DNA from: Pseudomonas crudilactis
GTDB taxonomy: Bacteria > Pseudomonadota > Gammaproteobacteria > Pseudomonadales > Pseudomonadaceae
Length of the DNA: 64,000 nucleotides
Direction: 5' to 3'
NCBI RefSeq assembly: GCF_013433315.1
Contig: NZ_WXVV01000001.1
Span: 186,001 to 250,000, forward strand
Part shown: one piece after another, positions 28,422-36,537 of the stretch
Position numbering within the stretch: position 1 is the stretch's first letter
How the letters are laid out: every line of letters starts with the position of its first letter
The notes under the pieces: generated by a model
Database searches by the model: none
What the model was told of the DNA's origin: nothing
Seen by the model: only the letters and a program-made list of their open reading frames with translations
Program-made: the position numbers and the translations under genes

Positions 28422-28647
28422 CCCCTCACCCCAGCCCTCTCCCCCAGGAGAGGGAGCTGACCGCGGGGTCTTGCGTCATGCACCGACCTGGAAAACCGGG
28501 TCGATTGTGGATTCGGTAGATCACATCCTCGCCAAGGCAAACGGAGCTAATCGATCTTGGATTCAGTGACGCTCGTTCAAGTCGGTGTACTTCTAAAACA
28601 TCCCCGGATCGGTCCCCTCTCCCTCTGGGAGAAGGTTAGGGTGAGGG
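28422..28647. repeat. MITE-like element with CCCTCACCC terminal inverted repeats
   Basis: The left end, CCCCTCACCCCAGCCCTC, is mirrored by the right end, GGTTAGGGTGAGGG, about 225 bases apart, enclosing non-coding sequence. It belongs to the same family as 10509-10806. The right terminus contributes the last codons and the stop of aprF (PSP-stop encoded by CCC TCA CCC TAA), so insertion probably replaced the original aprF end. It occupies most of the aprF-prtA gap. Confidence 0.7.
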
Positions 28648-30006
28648 CTGTTGAGCGACCACAAAAGCCTCATCCACCCGCGCCAGATCCTGCTCGTTCA
28701 AGGTCCCGGCGTAATAATGCAACTTGGTCCAGGCCATCAGATAGTCGTACCGCGCCTGCGCCAGATCGCGGCGCGTGGTGAACAGTTGCTGCTCGGCGTT
28801 CAACGCGTCGAGGTTGGTCCGTTCGCCACCGAGAATGCTCTGCTTGGTCGACACCACCAGCGCTTCCGCCGAGCTCAACGCTTTCTGATAAGCGCGCAGT
28901 TTGCTTACCCCGGACAAACAGGCACTGAACTGTCGGCGCAGTTCGATCAGTGTTTCGCGCGTCTTGCCGTCGAGTTCGTACTCAGCCTGCTCCATGGTGC
29001 GGCTGGCCTGACGCGTGGACGCCGAGACACCGCCACCGGCATACAACGGCACGCTGACTTCAAAACCAATGGTGTTGGTTTCGTAGCGCTGGTTGTAGGT
29101 GTTGCCGCTTTCCGATTCGTTCTGACGCATCGAGGCATAGGCATTGATTTTCGGCAGATGCCCGGCGCGATTACGTTCCACTTCATATCGCGCAACTTCC
29201 ACGGCCTGACGCTGCGAGGCCAGATTCGGGTTATTGCTCACCGCCATTTCATGCCAGGTATCGTAATTGGCCGGCATCAGCGCGAAGGTCTGGAAGTTTT
29301 GAGCCAGCGGCGCCAGATCACCAATGTCTACCGCCGGCGTGCCGACCAGTGCGCCGAGTTCGCGCAGCGCGGCATCCTGCTCGTTGCGCGCTTCGATCTC
29401 TTCGGCAGTCGCCAGCTCATAGCGCGATTCGGCTTCAAGAATGTCGGTACGCGTGCCCTCGCCCTGCTTGAACATGTGTTCGTTCTGCTGGAACTGCTGC
29501 TCGTACGCCTTCTTCTTCGCCTGCGCGATGTCGATCTGATCCTGCGCGAACAGTGCCTTGGTGTAGTTATCCAGCACGCGAACCAACAACTCCTGACTCT
29601 TGCCGCGAAAGTTCTCGTCAGCGAACAACGACTGCGCGACACCTTTGCGATACGCCGCGTAAGCCTCGTAATCGAGCAGCGGTTGCTGCAACGTCAGCGC
29701 CGAGCCGTAACTGCTGTAATTGCGGTCGTCAGTACGGTTGCGCGCGCGCTCGTCGAGGGAGGTGGCTTTCGACGAGTTGCGACCCTTGTTGTAGGTGTAA
29801 CCGATGCGTGGCAACAGCCCGGCACGGCCAATGGCGCGGTTTTCCAAACCAGCGTCACGCTCCTTGATCGCCCCGAGGAACACCGGGTCATTGCGCAACG
29901 CCTGTTCGTAGATCTCGAACGGCCCCATGGCCGCTACTGCTGAGTGACTCGCGAGCAGCATCATTGCCGCTGCGAGCATGGAAAGCTTATTCATACAGCC
30001 GAACAT
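28636..30006 (-). CDS. aprF: Type I secretion outer-membrane protein AprF (TolC family)
   Basis: This is the outer-membrane channel of the alkaline-protease type I secretion system. The 456-residue product starts with a Sec signal (MNKLSMLAAAMMLLASHSAVA) and has two homologous long-helix repeats typical of TolC/AprF, with FEIYEQALRNDPVFLGA at the mature start. The ATG at 30006 lies just after the aprE stop. Its GAGG ribosome binding site, seven bases upstream, is inside the end of aprE; an alternative ATG four codons later would suit the signal peptide equally well. The last residues before the stop lie inside a dispersed repeat element. It works with AprD and AprE. Confidence 0.93.
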   Translation of the reverse strand: MFGCMNKLSMLAAAMMLLASHSAVAAMGPFEIYEQALRNDPVFLGAIKERDAGLENRAIGRAGLLPRIGYTYNKGRNSSKATSLDERARNRTDDRNYSSYGSALTLQQPLLDYEAYAAYRKGVAQSLFADENFRGKSQELLVRVLDNYTKALFAQDQIDIAQAKKKAYEQQFQQNEHMFKQGEGTRTDILEAESRYELATAEEIEARNEQDAALRELGALVGTPAVDIGDLAPLAQNFQTFALMPANYDTWHEMAVSNNPNLASQRQAVEVARYEVERNRAGHLPKINAYASMRQNESESGNTYNQRYETNTIGFEVSVPLYAGGGVSASTRQASRTMEQAEYELDGKTRETLIELRRQFSACLSGVSKLRAYQKALSSAEALVVSTKQSILGGERTNLDALNAEQQLFTTRRDLAQARYDYLMAWTKLHYYAGTLNEQDLARVDEAFVVAQQPSP

Positions 30007-30008
30007 CC

Positions 30009-31358
30009 TTATTCCTCGGTCAACGCGGAGCCGGCCCGGTCAAGCAGCGGTTTGAACAGATAGTTGAGCAGGGAACGCTCGCCCGTACGCACGAACATTT
30101 CTGCTGGCATACCGGGCTTGATCACCAAGCCGTTGAGTTTTTCCATGGCCTGATCGCTGACGCTGCTGCGCAGGACGTAGTACGGCACACCGGTTTTCTC
30201 GTCGACCATCTGGTCGGCGGAAATCAGGCTGACTTCACCCGGTACACGTGGAGTTTTGCTCTGGTTGAACGCGGTAAACAGGATGTCCACCGGCAAATGT
30301 GCGCCGACCTTGTCGATCAGGTTGATCGGCAAGTGCCCTTCCACTTCCAGCGTGGTGCCTTGGGGAACGATCTCCAGCAAGGTTTCGCCTTGGCGCACCA
30401 CCGCGCCCTCGGTGTGCACGCCGAGGTTGACCGCGACGCCGTCGGCGGTGGCGATGATTTCGCTGTGTTGCAGGTCGAAACCGGCCGAAGTCAGTTGCTC
30501 CGACAGGGTCACGCTTTTCAGTTGCGCTTCGGCCAGTTGCGTGCGGACTTCCTTCTGGTATTCCTCGGCGTGCTGTTGCAGCTTCAGGCGCGACTCGAGG
30601 ATGCCCTGCTCCACGCGACCGCTTTCACCGGTGTTTTCCGCCAGTTGCTGCTGCACTTGCGACAGTTGCCGCTGGTACTCCATCAAGCGGTTGCGCGGGA
30701 TGTAGCCGTTGTCGGCGAGCGGCTGCAGATTGCTCAACTGTTGTTGCAGCGAGTCGGCCTGAGCATTGAGATCAGTGCGGGCGCGGCGCATGCCAGCCAG
30801 TTGCGCGGTGGCGCCTTCAATGCTCGCACGCAGTCCGGCCTGCTCGCGGTAGTACGCCTCGCGGCGGCTGCTGAACAGTTGGCGCTGGCCTTCCAGCACC
30901 AGTGCCAGACGCGGATCCGGGTCATTGCTCAGTTCGGCGGGAAAGGTCACTTGCTTGAGGTTGTCGCGCTCGGCCTGCCAGCGCGCGAGGCTGGCCCAAG
31001 CCATCCGGTACTGCGCTTGCAGCGACTGCACGTCAGCGGCGACTTGCGTCTGATCGAGGCGGAACAGCGGCTGGCCCTGCTTCACGATCTCGCCTTCGCG
31101 CACCAGAATCCGGCTGACCACACCACTGCTCATCGACTGCACGGCTTTGCGTTTGCCCGACACAACGACCGTGCCTTGCACCGGAATGCCTTGATCCAGC
31201 GGCGCCAGGGCCGCCCAGGTGAAGAAACTGCCGGCGCCGACGATCGCCAGAATCCAGCCCATACGTGCGAAGAACTTCGCATCGCGCTCCGGGCGCTCGG
31301 TGATGTAAGCGTGTTCCATTGTCGCTTCGTTTTCAGTGTTCATGCTTGCGCTGCTCAT
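30009..31358 (-). CDS. aprE: Type I secretion membrane-fusion protein AprE (HlyD family)
   Basis: This is the periplasmic adaptor that links the AprD ABC transporter to AprF. The 449-residue protein has a short cytoplasmic N-terminus, one transmembrane helix near residues 33-52 (GWILAIVGAGSFFTWAALA), and a biotinyl-lipoyl-like half motif (VQGTVVVSGKRKAVQS). A long coiled coil follows at about 100-290, and a C-terminal beta-barrel ends VRTGERSLLNYLFKPL. The start overlaps aprD by four bases (ATGA), implying coupling. Length and layout match the PrtE/AprE family. Confidence 0.94.
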   Translation of the reverse strand: MSSASMNTENEATMEHAYITERPERDAKFFARMGWILAIVGAGSFFTWAALAPLDQGIPVQGTVVVSGKRKAVQSMSSGVVSRILVREGEIVKQGQPLFRLDQTQVAADVQSLQAQYRMAWASLARWQAERDNLKQVTFPAELSNDPDPRLALVLEGQRQLFSSRREAYYREQAGLRASIEGATAQLAGMRRARTDLNAQADSLQQQLSNLQPLADNGYIPRNRLMEYQRQLSQVQQQLAENTGESGRVEQGILESRLKLQQHAEEYQKEVRTQLAEAQLKSVTLSEQLTSAGFDLQHSEIIATADGVAVNLGVHTEGAVVRQGETLLEIVPQGTTLEVEGHLPINLIDKVGAHLPVDILFTAFNQSKTPRVPGEVSLISADQMVDEKTGVPYYVLRSSVSDQAMEKLNGLVIKPGMPAEMFVRTGERSLLNYLFKPLLDRAGSALTEE

Positions 31359-33130
31359 ACACCCGAATTCCTTGTCGAGGGCTGATACTGTCGGCTCATG
31401 CTGAGCCCGCCCGGTGCCTGCGCAGCTTTTTCCCGTTGTTGTTCTTGCTGGCCGGAGAGTGCCTTGAGCACGTCCTGACTCGGGCCGAAGGCTTGCAAAC
31501 GTCCTTCATTGAGGACCAGCAGTTTGTCGGCCTGGGCCAGTACCGAAGAACGGTGCGTCACCAGCACCACCGTGGTGCCTTGCGCTTTAAGCGCGGCGAT
31601 GGCGCTGGCCAATGCGGCTTCGCCGACGGTGTCGAGGTTGGAGTTCGGTTCATCCAGCACCACCAGGCTCGGTGTGCCGTACATTGAACGCGCCAATGCC
31701 ACGCGCTGCTTCTGGCCGCCGGACAAACCGCTGCCGTCCTCGCCCAGTTGCGTGTCGTAGCCTTGCGGCAGCCGCAGAATCATTTCATGCACGCCGGCCT
31801 GTTGCGCCGCCGCCACGACTTTCTGCGGATCGGCCTCGCTGAAACGGGCGATGTTCTCGGCGATGCTGCCACTGAACAGTTCGATGTCTTGCGGCAGGTA
31901 GCCGATGTACGGGCCAAGGTCATCGCGGTTCCAGCGATGAATGTCCGCGCCATCGAGGCGCACAGTGCCGCCGAGGGTCGGCCAGACACCGACCAGCACC
32001 CGAGCGAGGGTCGACTTGCCGGAACCGGAAGCCCCGAGCACGCCGAGCACTTCGCCGGCATTCAGATTGAAGTTGACCATCTGCAGGGTCGCCGCACGTT
32101 GCCCCGGTGGACCGGCGCTGACTTGTTCGAAGGTGATCTGGCCTTTCGGCGCCGGCAGCGCCATAGCGTCGTCACTCGGCGGGAACGCTTGCAGCAATGC
32201 ATCGAGACGGCGGTAAGCCAGCTTCGCCCCGCTCCACTGCTTCCACACCGCAATCAACTGGTCGATCGGACTGAGCACGCGGCCCATCAGGATCGAACCG
32301 GCGATCATCATCCCGGCGGTCATGTCGCCCTTGATCACCAGCAATGCGCCCAGGCCCAAGACCAACGATTGCAGGCACAGGCGCAGGGTTTTACTTAGCG
32401 AGCTGATCACCGCACCGGTGTCACTGGCCTGATTTTGCAGACCGAGGAAGCGCGAGTGCACCTGAAACCAGCGCTTGCGCAGGGAACCGAGCATGCCCAT
32501 CGCCTGAATGGTTTCGGCGTTGTGCAAATGGCTGGTAGCCAGCTGGCTGGACTTCTGCGAATAACCGGCGGCTTCGCCCAGCGGCTTTTTGGTCATGTAC
32601 TCGTTGAGGCAGGCCAGGCCGATCAGCAGCAGCGCGCCGGCCGTGGCGAGTACGCCGAGCCAGACGTTGAACAGGTAAATCACGAACAGATAGACCGGGA
32701 ACCACGGCGCATCGAAAAACGCGAACAGCGCTGGGCCGGTGACGAATTGGCGAATGTGCGTCAGATCGCCCAGCGATTGGCCGGCGTTACCCTCGCCCTT
32801 GAACAGGTTGCGCTCAAACGCGGCTTGGTAAACCCGCAGGTTGAAGCGGCGTTCCAACTGACTGCCGATGCGGATCACGATAAAGCTGCGCACCACTTCC
32901 AGCAGGCCGATAAAGGCGAAGAAGCCGACCACCATCAGCGACAGCATCGCCAGGGTTGTCTCGTTCTGCGAAGACAGCACCCGGTCATAGACCTGCAGCA
33001 TATAGATGGAGGGCACCAGCATCAGCACGTTAATCAGCGCGGTAAAGCAGCCGACGCTGATCAGGATACTTTTATAGTCACCCAATGCCTTGAATAAAGG
33101 CGCGGTGGCTGGGGCCTTCGCCATCTTCAT
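31355..33130 (-). CDS. aprD: Type I secretion ABC transporter AprD
   Basis: This is the inner-membrane ATPase that recognises C-terminal signals of RTX exoproteins and energises their export. The 591 residues have an exporter-type membrane domain (to about 310) with hydrophobic stretches beginning ILISVGCFTALINVLM. The nucleotide-binding domain has Walker A GASGSGKST near 360, signature LSGGQ and Walker B LVVLDEP, followed by the H-loop VTHRSS. It lacks an N-terminal peptidase domain, as expected for the PrtD/AprD group. The ATG at 33130 has AGGAA seven bases upstream. It starts the aprDEF unit, 208 bases downstream of inh. Likely clients are AprA, PueA and PueB. Confidence 0.95.
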   Translation of the reverse strand: MKMAKAPATAPLFKALGDYKSILISVGCFTALINVLMLVPSIYMLQVYDRVLSSQNETTLAMLSLMVVGFFAFIGLLEVVRSFIVIRIGSQLERRFNLRVYQAAFERNLFKGEGNAGQSLGDLTHIRQFVTGPALFAFFDAPWFPVYLFVIYLFNVWLGVLATAGALLLIGLACLNEYMTKKPLGEAAGYSQKSSQLATSHLHNAETIQAMGMLGSLRKRWFQVHSRFLGLQNQASDTGAVISSLSKTLRLCLQSLVLGLGALLVIKGDMTAGMMIAGSILMGRVLSPIDQLIAVWKQWSGAKLAYRRLDALLQAFPPSDDAMALPAPKGQITFEQVSAGPPGQRAATLQMVNFNLNAGEVLGVLGASGSGKSTLARVLVGVWPTLGGTVRLDGADIHRWNRDDLGPYIGYLPQDIELFSGSIAENIARFSEADPQKVVAAAQQAGVHEMILRLPQGYDTQLGEDGSGLSGGQKQRVALARSMYGTPSLVVLDEPNSNLDTVGEAALASAIAALKAQGTTVVLVTHRSSVLAQADKLLVLNEGRLQAFGPSQDVLKALSGQQEQQREKAAQAPGGLSMSRQYQPSTRNSGV

Positions 33131-33338
33131 TGATTATTCCTGGAAAATATTTCCCGCCATTCATTGGCGAGAGTCGAATTAATTAACCGCACAACGTCGG
33201 AACTTGATTTTTTGTCTACCGCTTACACTTTCATAACAACTCAAGCAATTAAATGCGGCGCAGTTGCCACTCAGTGTTACTTATAACCATAGCGTGGCGC
33301 TTTATATTAAAACTTTGTCGCCGTCTGGATAGTCAAGA

Positions 33339-33761
33339 CTATTGCGCTGCGCGTTCAAGCGTAATCACCAGACCTGACTTCAAAGTGGTCAGATAAAGCC
33401 CGTCACGTTGTCGGCTGAAGAACTGGATTCTTGAGCCTTCCTTGCCGGTAATCGACAGGCCGTCCGGATCGGGAAACCAACCGATCGGGGCTTGTTCAAT
33501 CCAGGCGCCGAGACAGTCGGCACCTTTACCCAGGGTTTTGTTCGCCTGCAATTCGATGACGCAAGTGTTCGAAGGCTTGTCCTGCTGCTTTTGCGCTTTC
33601 GGATCAGCATCCCGATCGGACAACGTCGCCTGCCACTGTCCGGCCAACACCGAGGGTTCTTCAAGTCTGAGGCTGCTTGCCATACCGTTTTCTCCTGAAA
33701 TCATGATGAGCGCCGCCGAAAGCCACGCCATTGCCTTGTAGGTAAACGCTTTACAGATCAT
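33339..33761 (-). CDS. inh: Alkaline protease inhibitor (Inh/AprI family)
   Basis: This is a periplasmic inhibitor of serralysin metalloproteases that protects the producing cell. The 140-residue precursor has a signal peptide (MICKAFTYKAMAWLSAALIM to about 27). The mature N-terminus ASSLRLEEPSVLAGQW provides the trunk that blocks the active-site cleft in the family. A single disulfide is expected between the cysteines of NTCVIEL and GADCLGAW. It is encoded directly downstream of aprA across a terminator-like hairpin, so it is probably made at a lower level than the protease. It is a little longer than the mature inhibitor, as expected with the leader. Confidence 0.93.
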   Translation of the reverse strand: MICKAFTYKAMAWLSAALIMISGENGMASSLRLEEPSVLAGQWQATLSDRDADPKAQKQQDKPSNTCVIELQANKTLGKGADCLGAWIEQAPIGWFPDPDGLSITGKEGSRIQFFSRQRDGLYLTTLKSGLVITLERAAQ

Positions 33762-33818
33762 GGGAATATTCGCTCCGGCGTGTAGCCTTGCTTACCGACC
33801 AGCACGATGCAAGCAAAG

Positions 33819-33843
33819 AAAGCGGCGCATCACACGCCGCTTT
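33819..33843 (-). terminator. Hairpin terminator or attenuator between aprA and inh
   Basis: AAAGCGGCG and CGCCGCTTT form a nine-base-pair stem, followed on the minus strand by a T-rich run (TTTCTTTGC). It lies about a dozen bases after the aprA stop. Partial termination here would give much protease mRNA and less inhibitor and exporter mRNA. Confidence 0.75.
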
Positions 33844-33854
33844 CCACTGCTACA

Positions 33855-35300
33855 TCACGCCACGATGTCGCTGGTCGCTGCCTGGCCAACGGTGCTGACC
33901 TGGAAATCAGCCACGCCGTGCCCGGAGAAGTCCACCGACAGCAGGCTGTTGCCACCCGACGACGTCAGGATCGCGTCACCGGCGGAACCGGTGAAGCTGC
34001 TGACGAAGTGCAGGCCGGCGCCGTTGGTAATACCGGTCAGGTCGATTTTGTCCAGACCGCTGACGAAATCGAGGATCTGATCGATGGCACCTGGCTTGGA
34101 GTCCGAGCTGGCCGCAAACACAAAAGTGTCCGAACCGGCGCCGCCCCACAGCTTGTCGGCACCGCCAGCCCCGTAGAGGATGTCGTTGCCGGCGCCGCCC
34201 TTGAGCTCGTTGGCCACGCTGTTGCCGATCAGCAGATCGTTACCCGAGCCACCAATGGCGTTCTCGATGATCGCGCCCTTGGCGATGGACACGTTACCCA
34301 CCAGACCGCCAACATCGGAGAACGAGGCGTCATTGAGGTTGATCTTCTGGTTCTGAGTGAAGCCCGAGAAGTCCAGAGTGTCCTTGCCGCCCGCGTCCCA
34401 CACCGAGAACACCACTTTGTCACTCGACGACGAAGCGCTGAGGAAATCGCGGCCGGCGTTGGAGTTGAAGCCGTAGGTGGTGTCACCGGTACGGGTGCTG
34501 GTGTTGGCACCGTAGAGTTTCTGGATAGCAGCGATATCGTCCATCAGCGGGCCGGACGAATACGCTTCGACACCACCCTTGCTGAAGTTCTGATTGGTGT
34601 TGCTTTCGCTCCAGTAGCTCATGACGCTGTAGCCGCGGGTGTCTTGCCCGTAGGAAGCGTCGTTGTAGGTCGGGTTGCCATTACCGGCATTGTAGTCGCC
34701 AGGGTGAGCCAGACCCAGGCTGTGGCCGATTTCGTGAGTCAGGGTCTGACGACCGTAGTTGTTCAGATCCGGATTCTTGTTCTGCGTGTAGCCACTGTTG
34801 ATCAGGTACCACGAGGTACCGTCATAGCCGGCGCCGGTGCCTGGCAGATAAGCGAACGCTGCAGCGCCATCCTGGCCACCGCTGTAGTTACCGAAGGTCA
34901 TGTGGCCGTCACCGCCCGAGGCTTTCTCGGTGAAGGTCACGTTGGCCACGTCAGCCCAGGATTGCATGGCGAGCTTGGCCTGGGCTTGTTGTTGTGCACT
35001 GAACTGACTGAACCCGCTGATCCCGTGCTTGTTCATCGTGCTGGACGATGCCGAAGTCAGGAACGTGTAGGTGAGTTCGATCTTGCCGCTGCCGTCCTTG
35101 TCCTGGTAGGCAGCGCCGTCGCGCAGCAACTGGGTGGCGGCCTGATCGACGGAGTAGGAGGGTTTGCCATTGACCGTGAGGTTGCCGCCACGATCGTATT
35201 GATGGCTGAAGCTATTGATCTGGTTGTACGCCGAGCTGAAGGCTGCCAGCTGGAAAGCCTGTTCGGCGGTATCAATAGCATTCGTTTTAACTTTCGACAT
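33855..35300 (-). CDS. aprA: Serralysin-type alkaline metalloprotease AprA (AprX)
   Basis: This is an extracellular zinc metalloprotease (peptidase M10B) of 481 residues with no Sec signal, exported by AprDEF. The zinc site [11 protein letters not shown] spans residues 189-199, and the Met-turn SVMSY has M227 and Y229. The C-terminal half has RTX nonapeptides ([30 protein letters not shown]) and ends with the secretion signal TSDIVA. The start at 35300 ([10 protein letters not shown]) is fixed by the family N-terminus and by GGAAG upstream; the frame extends further but without family similarity. The ribosome binding site overlaps an Rsm-type motif, so Gac/Rsm control is likely. Confidence 0.96.
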   Translation of the reverse strand: MSKVKTNAIDTAEQAFQLAAFSSAYNQINSFSHQYDRGGNLTVNGKPSYSVDQAATQLLRDGAAYQDKDGSGKIELTYTFLTSASSSTMNKHGISGFSQFSAQQQAQAKLAMQSWADVANVTFTEKASGGDGHMTFGNYSGGQDGAAAFAYLPGTGAGYDGTSWYLINSGYTQNKNPDLNNYGRQTLTHEIGHSLGLAHPGDYNAGNGNPTYNDASYGQDTRGYSVMSYWSESNTNQNFSKGGVEAYSSGPLMDDIAAIQKLYGANTSTRTGDTTYGFNSNAGRDFLSASSSSDKVVFSVWDAGGKDTLDFSGFTQNQKINLNDASFSDVGGLVGNVSIAKGAIIENAIGGSGNDLLIGNSVANELKGGAGNDILYGAGGADKLWGGAGSDTFVFAASSDSKPGAIDQILDFVSGLDKIDLTGITNGAGLHFVSSFTGSAGDAILTSSGGNSLLSVDFSGHGVADFQVSTVGQAATSDIVA

Positions 35301-35307
35301 AAACACA

Positions 35308-35372
35308 CTTCCTTGTTTAGCAATGGAACAGTTTTTGTCCGATAGGACTCTCTCTGGCGAGATCGTCCTATC
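35308..35372 (-). promoter_or_regulatory. aprA leader: Rsm-type site and hairpin
   Basis: CAAGGAAG (35315-35308) matches the RsmA/CsrA consensus CANGGANG and overlaps the ribosome binding site, seven bases before the start. Further upstream, GATAGGAC (35341-35348) and GTCCTATC (35365-35372) form a perfect eight-base-pair stem with an inner TCTC/GAGA stem. The arrangement suggests translational repression by Rsm proteins. Confidence 0.6.
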
Positions 35373-35765
35373 ACTCGCCCAATGAAGGCGTAAGAAACCT
35401 GACACAATTTGAAATCTGCCGTAAAGGATTTTTTTGAGATCAAATCGGGCTGTTTCGTAAAACTGCCGTAAACAAAGCGTGCGGGGATGAAAGAATGTTT
35501 TAGTTGCGCAGCTTTCGCCTAATTGTCTGACGATTTTCTATTTAAATATTAAATATGGGTAAGTTGTTTTTTGTTAGCCGTGTCTCACTTCTCTGCACTT
35601 TGTTAGTGCGTGCCAGTGAATTGATATCAATCCGTTAACCTGCCATCGAGAGACAAATACGGGAGCGAGCTTGCTCGCGAATCGCCGTGCCATCAGCACC
35701 TCGCTGACTGAGCAGACGCTTTCACGAGCAGGCTCGCTCCCACTTTTTTCGTTCGGACAAATCGA
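35373..35765. other. aprA upstream region without genes
   Basis: This region probably holds the aprA promoter, but I could not assign -35/-10 boxes confidently. The stretch around 35530-35570 is strongly AT-rich (TATTTAAATATTAAATATG) compared with the flanking coding DNA. A REP doublet occupies the left part of the gap to the next gene. No reading frame with credible coding character was seen. Confidence 0.5.
35661..35743. repeat. REP pair
   Basis: GGGAGCGAGCTTGCTCGCGA and the inverted copy ending GGCTCGCTCCCAC enclose about 40 bases. The right arm carries differences (TTCACGAGCAGG), so it is more diverged than the other doublets. It lies between the aprA upstream region and the 3' end of the first unknown paralogous gene. 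Confidence 0.8.
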
Positions 35766-36224
35766 TCAGGTCGCCCGGATGTCGTAAATCACATCAACAG
35801 CGTATTGATTGGCATCAATGGTGACCGTTTCGAACTTGAGCGACCCATTGATACGATCATCTGCTTGCCTCTGAATTTTCACCAAGCCTGATTCAGCGCT
35901 GAAGAGAACGTCCGGAGAACCATATTTGATGTAGCCCAGAAAGAGAATTTTCGGATCACCCACCTCGAACTCGCCATCCGGTTGCAAAGCGCGAGAAAGC
36001 TGCAAACCTATGGAGACCTGTTCACCTGGCGCTTCCGGATCGTTCACGACGCCATGAAAGCGCAATGTGCCCAGCTGTGTGTCGCGCCAGATCCACGGAT
36101 CCTTGAAGTCATGAACCTTTCCCGTCTTCAGGTTCTTCACCGTCCCCTTGATCGTGCCTGAAGCCTCCCCTTTTTGGCCTTCATGGCTATCGGGTAATTC
36201 AGAAAAAATTTTGGGATCAGACAT
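35766..36224 (-). CDS. Unknown protein A of a paralogous pair
   Basis: The 152-residue product (MSDPKIFSELPDSHEGQK...) is not a family I can name. It has a hydrophilic N-terminus, then the motif GTIKGTVKNLKTGKVHDF, followed by alternating strands that suggest an all-beta fold (VSIGLQLSRAL, LFLGYIKYG, LKFETVTIDANQYAVDVIYD). There is no signal peptide, cysteine or membrane segment. The ATG at 36224 is preceded by AAGGAAA; the longer frame adds residues unlike the paralogue. It shares the 'GTVKNL..GK..D' motif, length and general layout with gene B at 36538-36993, and both have a TGTCA-N4-TGACA palindrome about 90 bases upstream. Confidence 0.75.
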   Translation of the reverse strand: MSDPKIFSELPDSHEGQKGEASGTIKGTVKNLKTGKVHDFKDPWIWRDTQLGTLRFHGVVNDPEAPGEQVSIGLQLSRALQPDGEFEVGDPKILFLGYIKYGSPDVLFSAESGLVKIQRQADDRINGSLKFETVTIDANQYAVDVIYDIRAT

Positions 36225-36302
36225 TTTCCTTTTCCTTTTTCCTTTTTCGAAGACCAAGGCGACCTTCGTTGTTTCATTAGAGCGGAAAATGATCTTGCTG
36301 AA

Positions 36303-36322
36303 ACCTGTCATAAATGACAGGT
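36303..36322. promoter_or_regulatory. Palindromic operator candidate upstream of gene A
   Basis: ACCTGTCA-TAAA-TGACAGGT is a perfect eight-base inverted repeat with a four-base spacer, centred about 88 bases before the gene A start. A close match lies at the same distance before gene B. The binding protein is unknown. Confidence 0.6.
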
Positions 36323-36393
36323 ATAAAAACCGACTTTGTTATTCCAGTATCTTCAAGACCAAGCTGGCCAGGCAGAGAGCCCGGCCCTGATGA

Positions 36394-36468
36394 TCAACTC
36401 CCCGTGCGGATCTTGTTCCACACCCGCGTGCGAATCCGGTCAATGTTCAACGGCATCGCCTCCAGCGC
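36394..36468 (-). pseudogene. 75-bp copy of the 3' end of the potF-like gene
   Basis: This segment matches 37142-37216 at 74 of 75 positions and encodes the last 24 residues (ALEAMPLNIDRIRTRVWNKI...) plus the stop of the polyamine-binding protein. The single difference (CGC versus CGT, both arginine) is synonymous. No further gene sequence precedes it, so it is a detached 3' fragment. With the intact copy it brackets gene B and its palindrome as a unit of about 750 bases. Confidence 0.9.
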
Positions 36469-36537
36469 GCCTCATCTCGAACCGTAAGCGGTACGATATC
36501 CACGGCGAGGGGACCAGGGTGCCGCGTACCGAAAAGG

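Noticed and set aside
33807..35345. Plus-strand frame of 512 codons opposite aprA
   Set aside because: Antisense shadow; aprA has an unmistakable zinc site and RTX motifs on the other strand.
36469..36537. Insertion sequence or attachment site at the duplicated potF end
   Set aside because: No transposase, integrase or terminal repeats other than the 75-bp copies; reported as a recombination trace instead.
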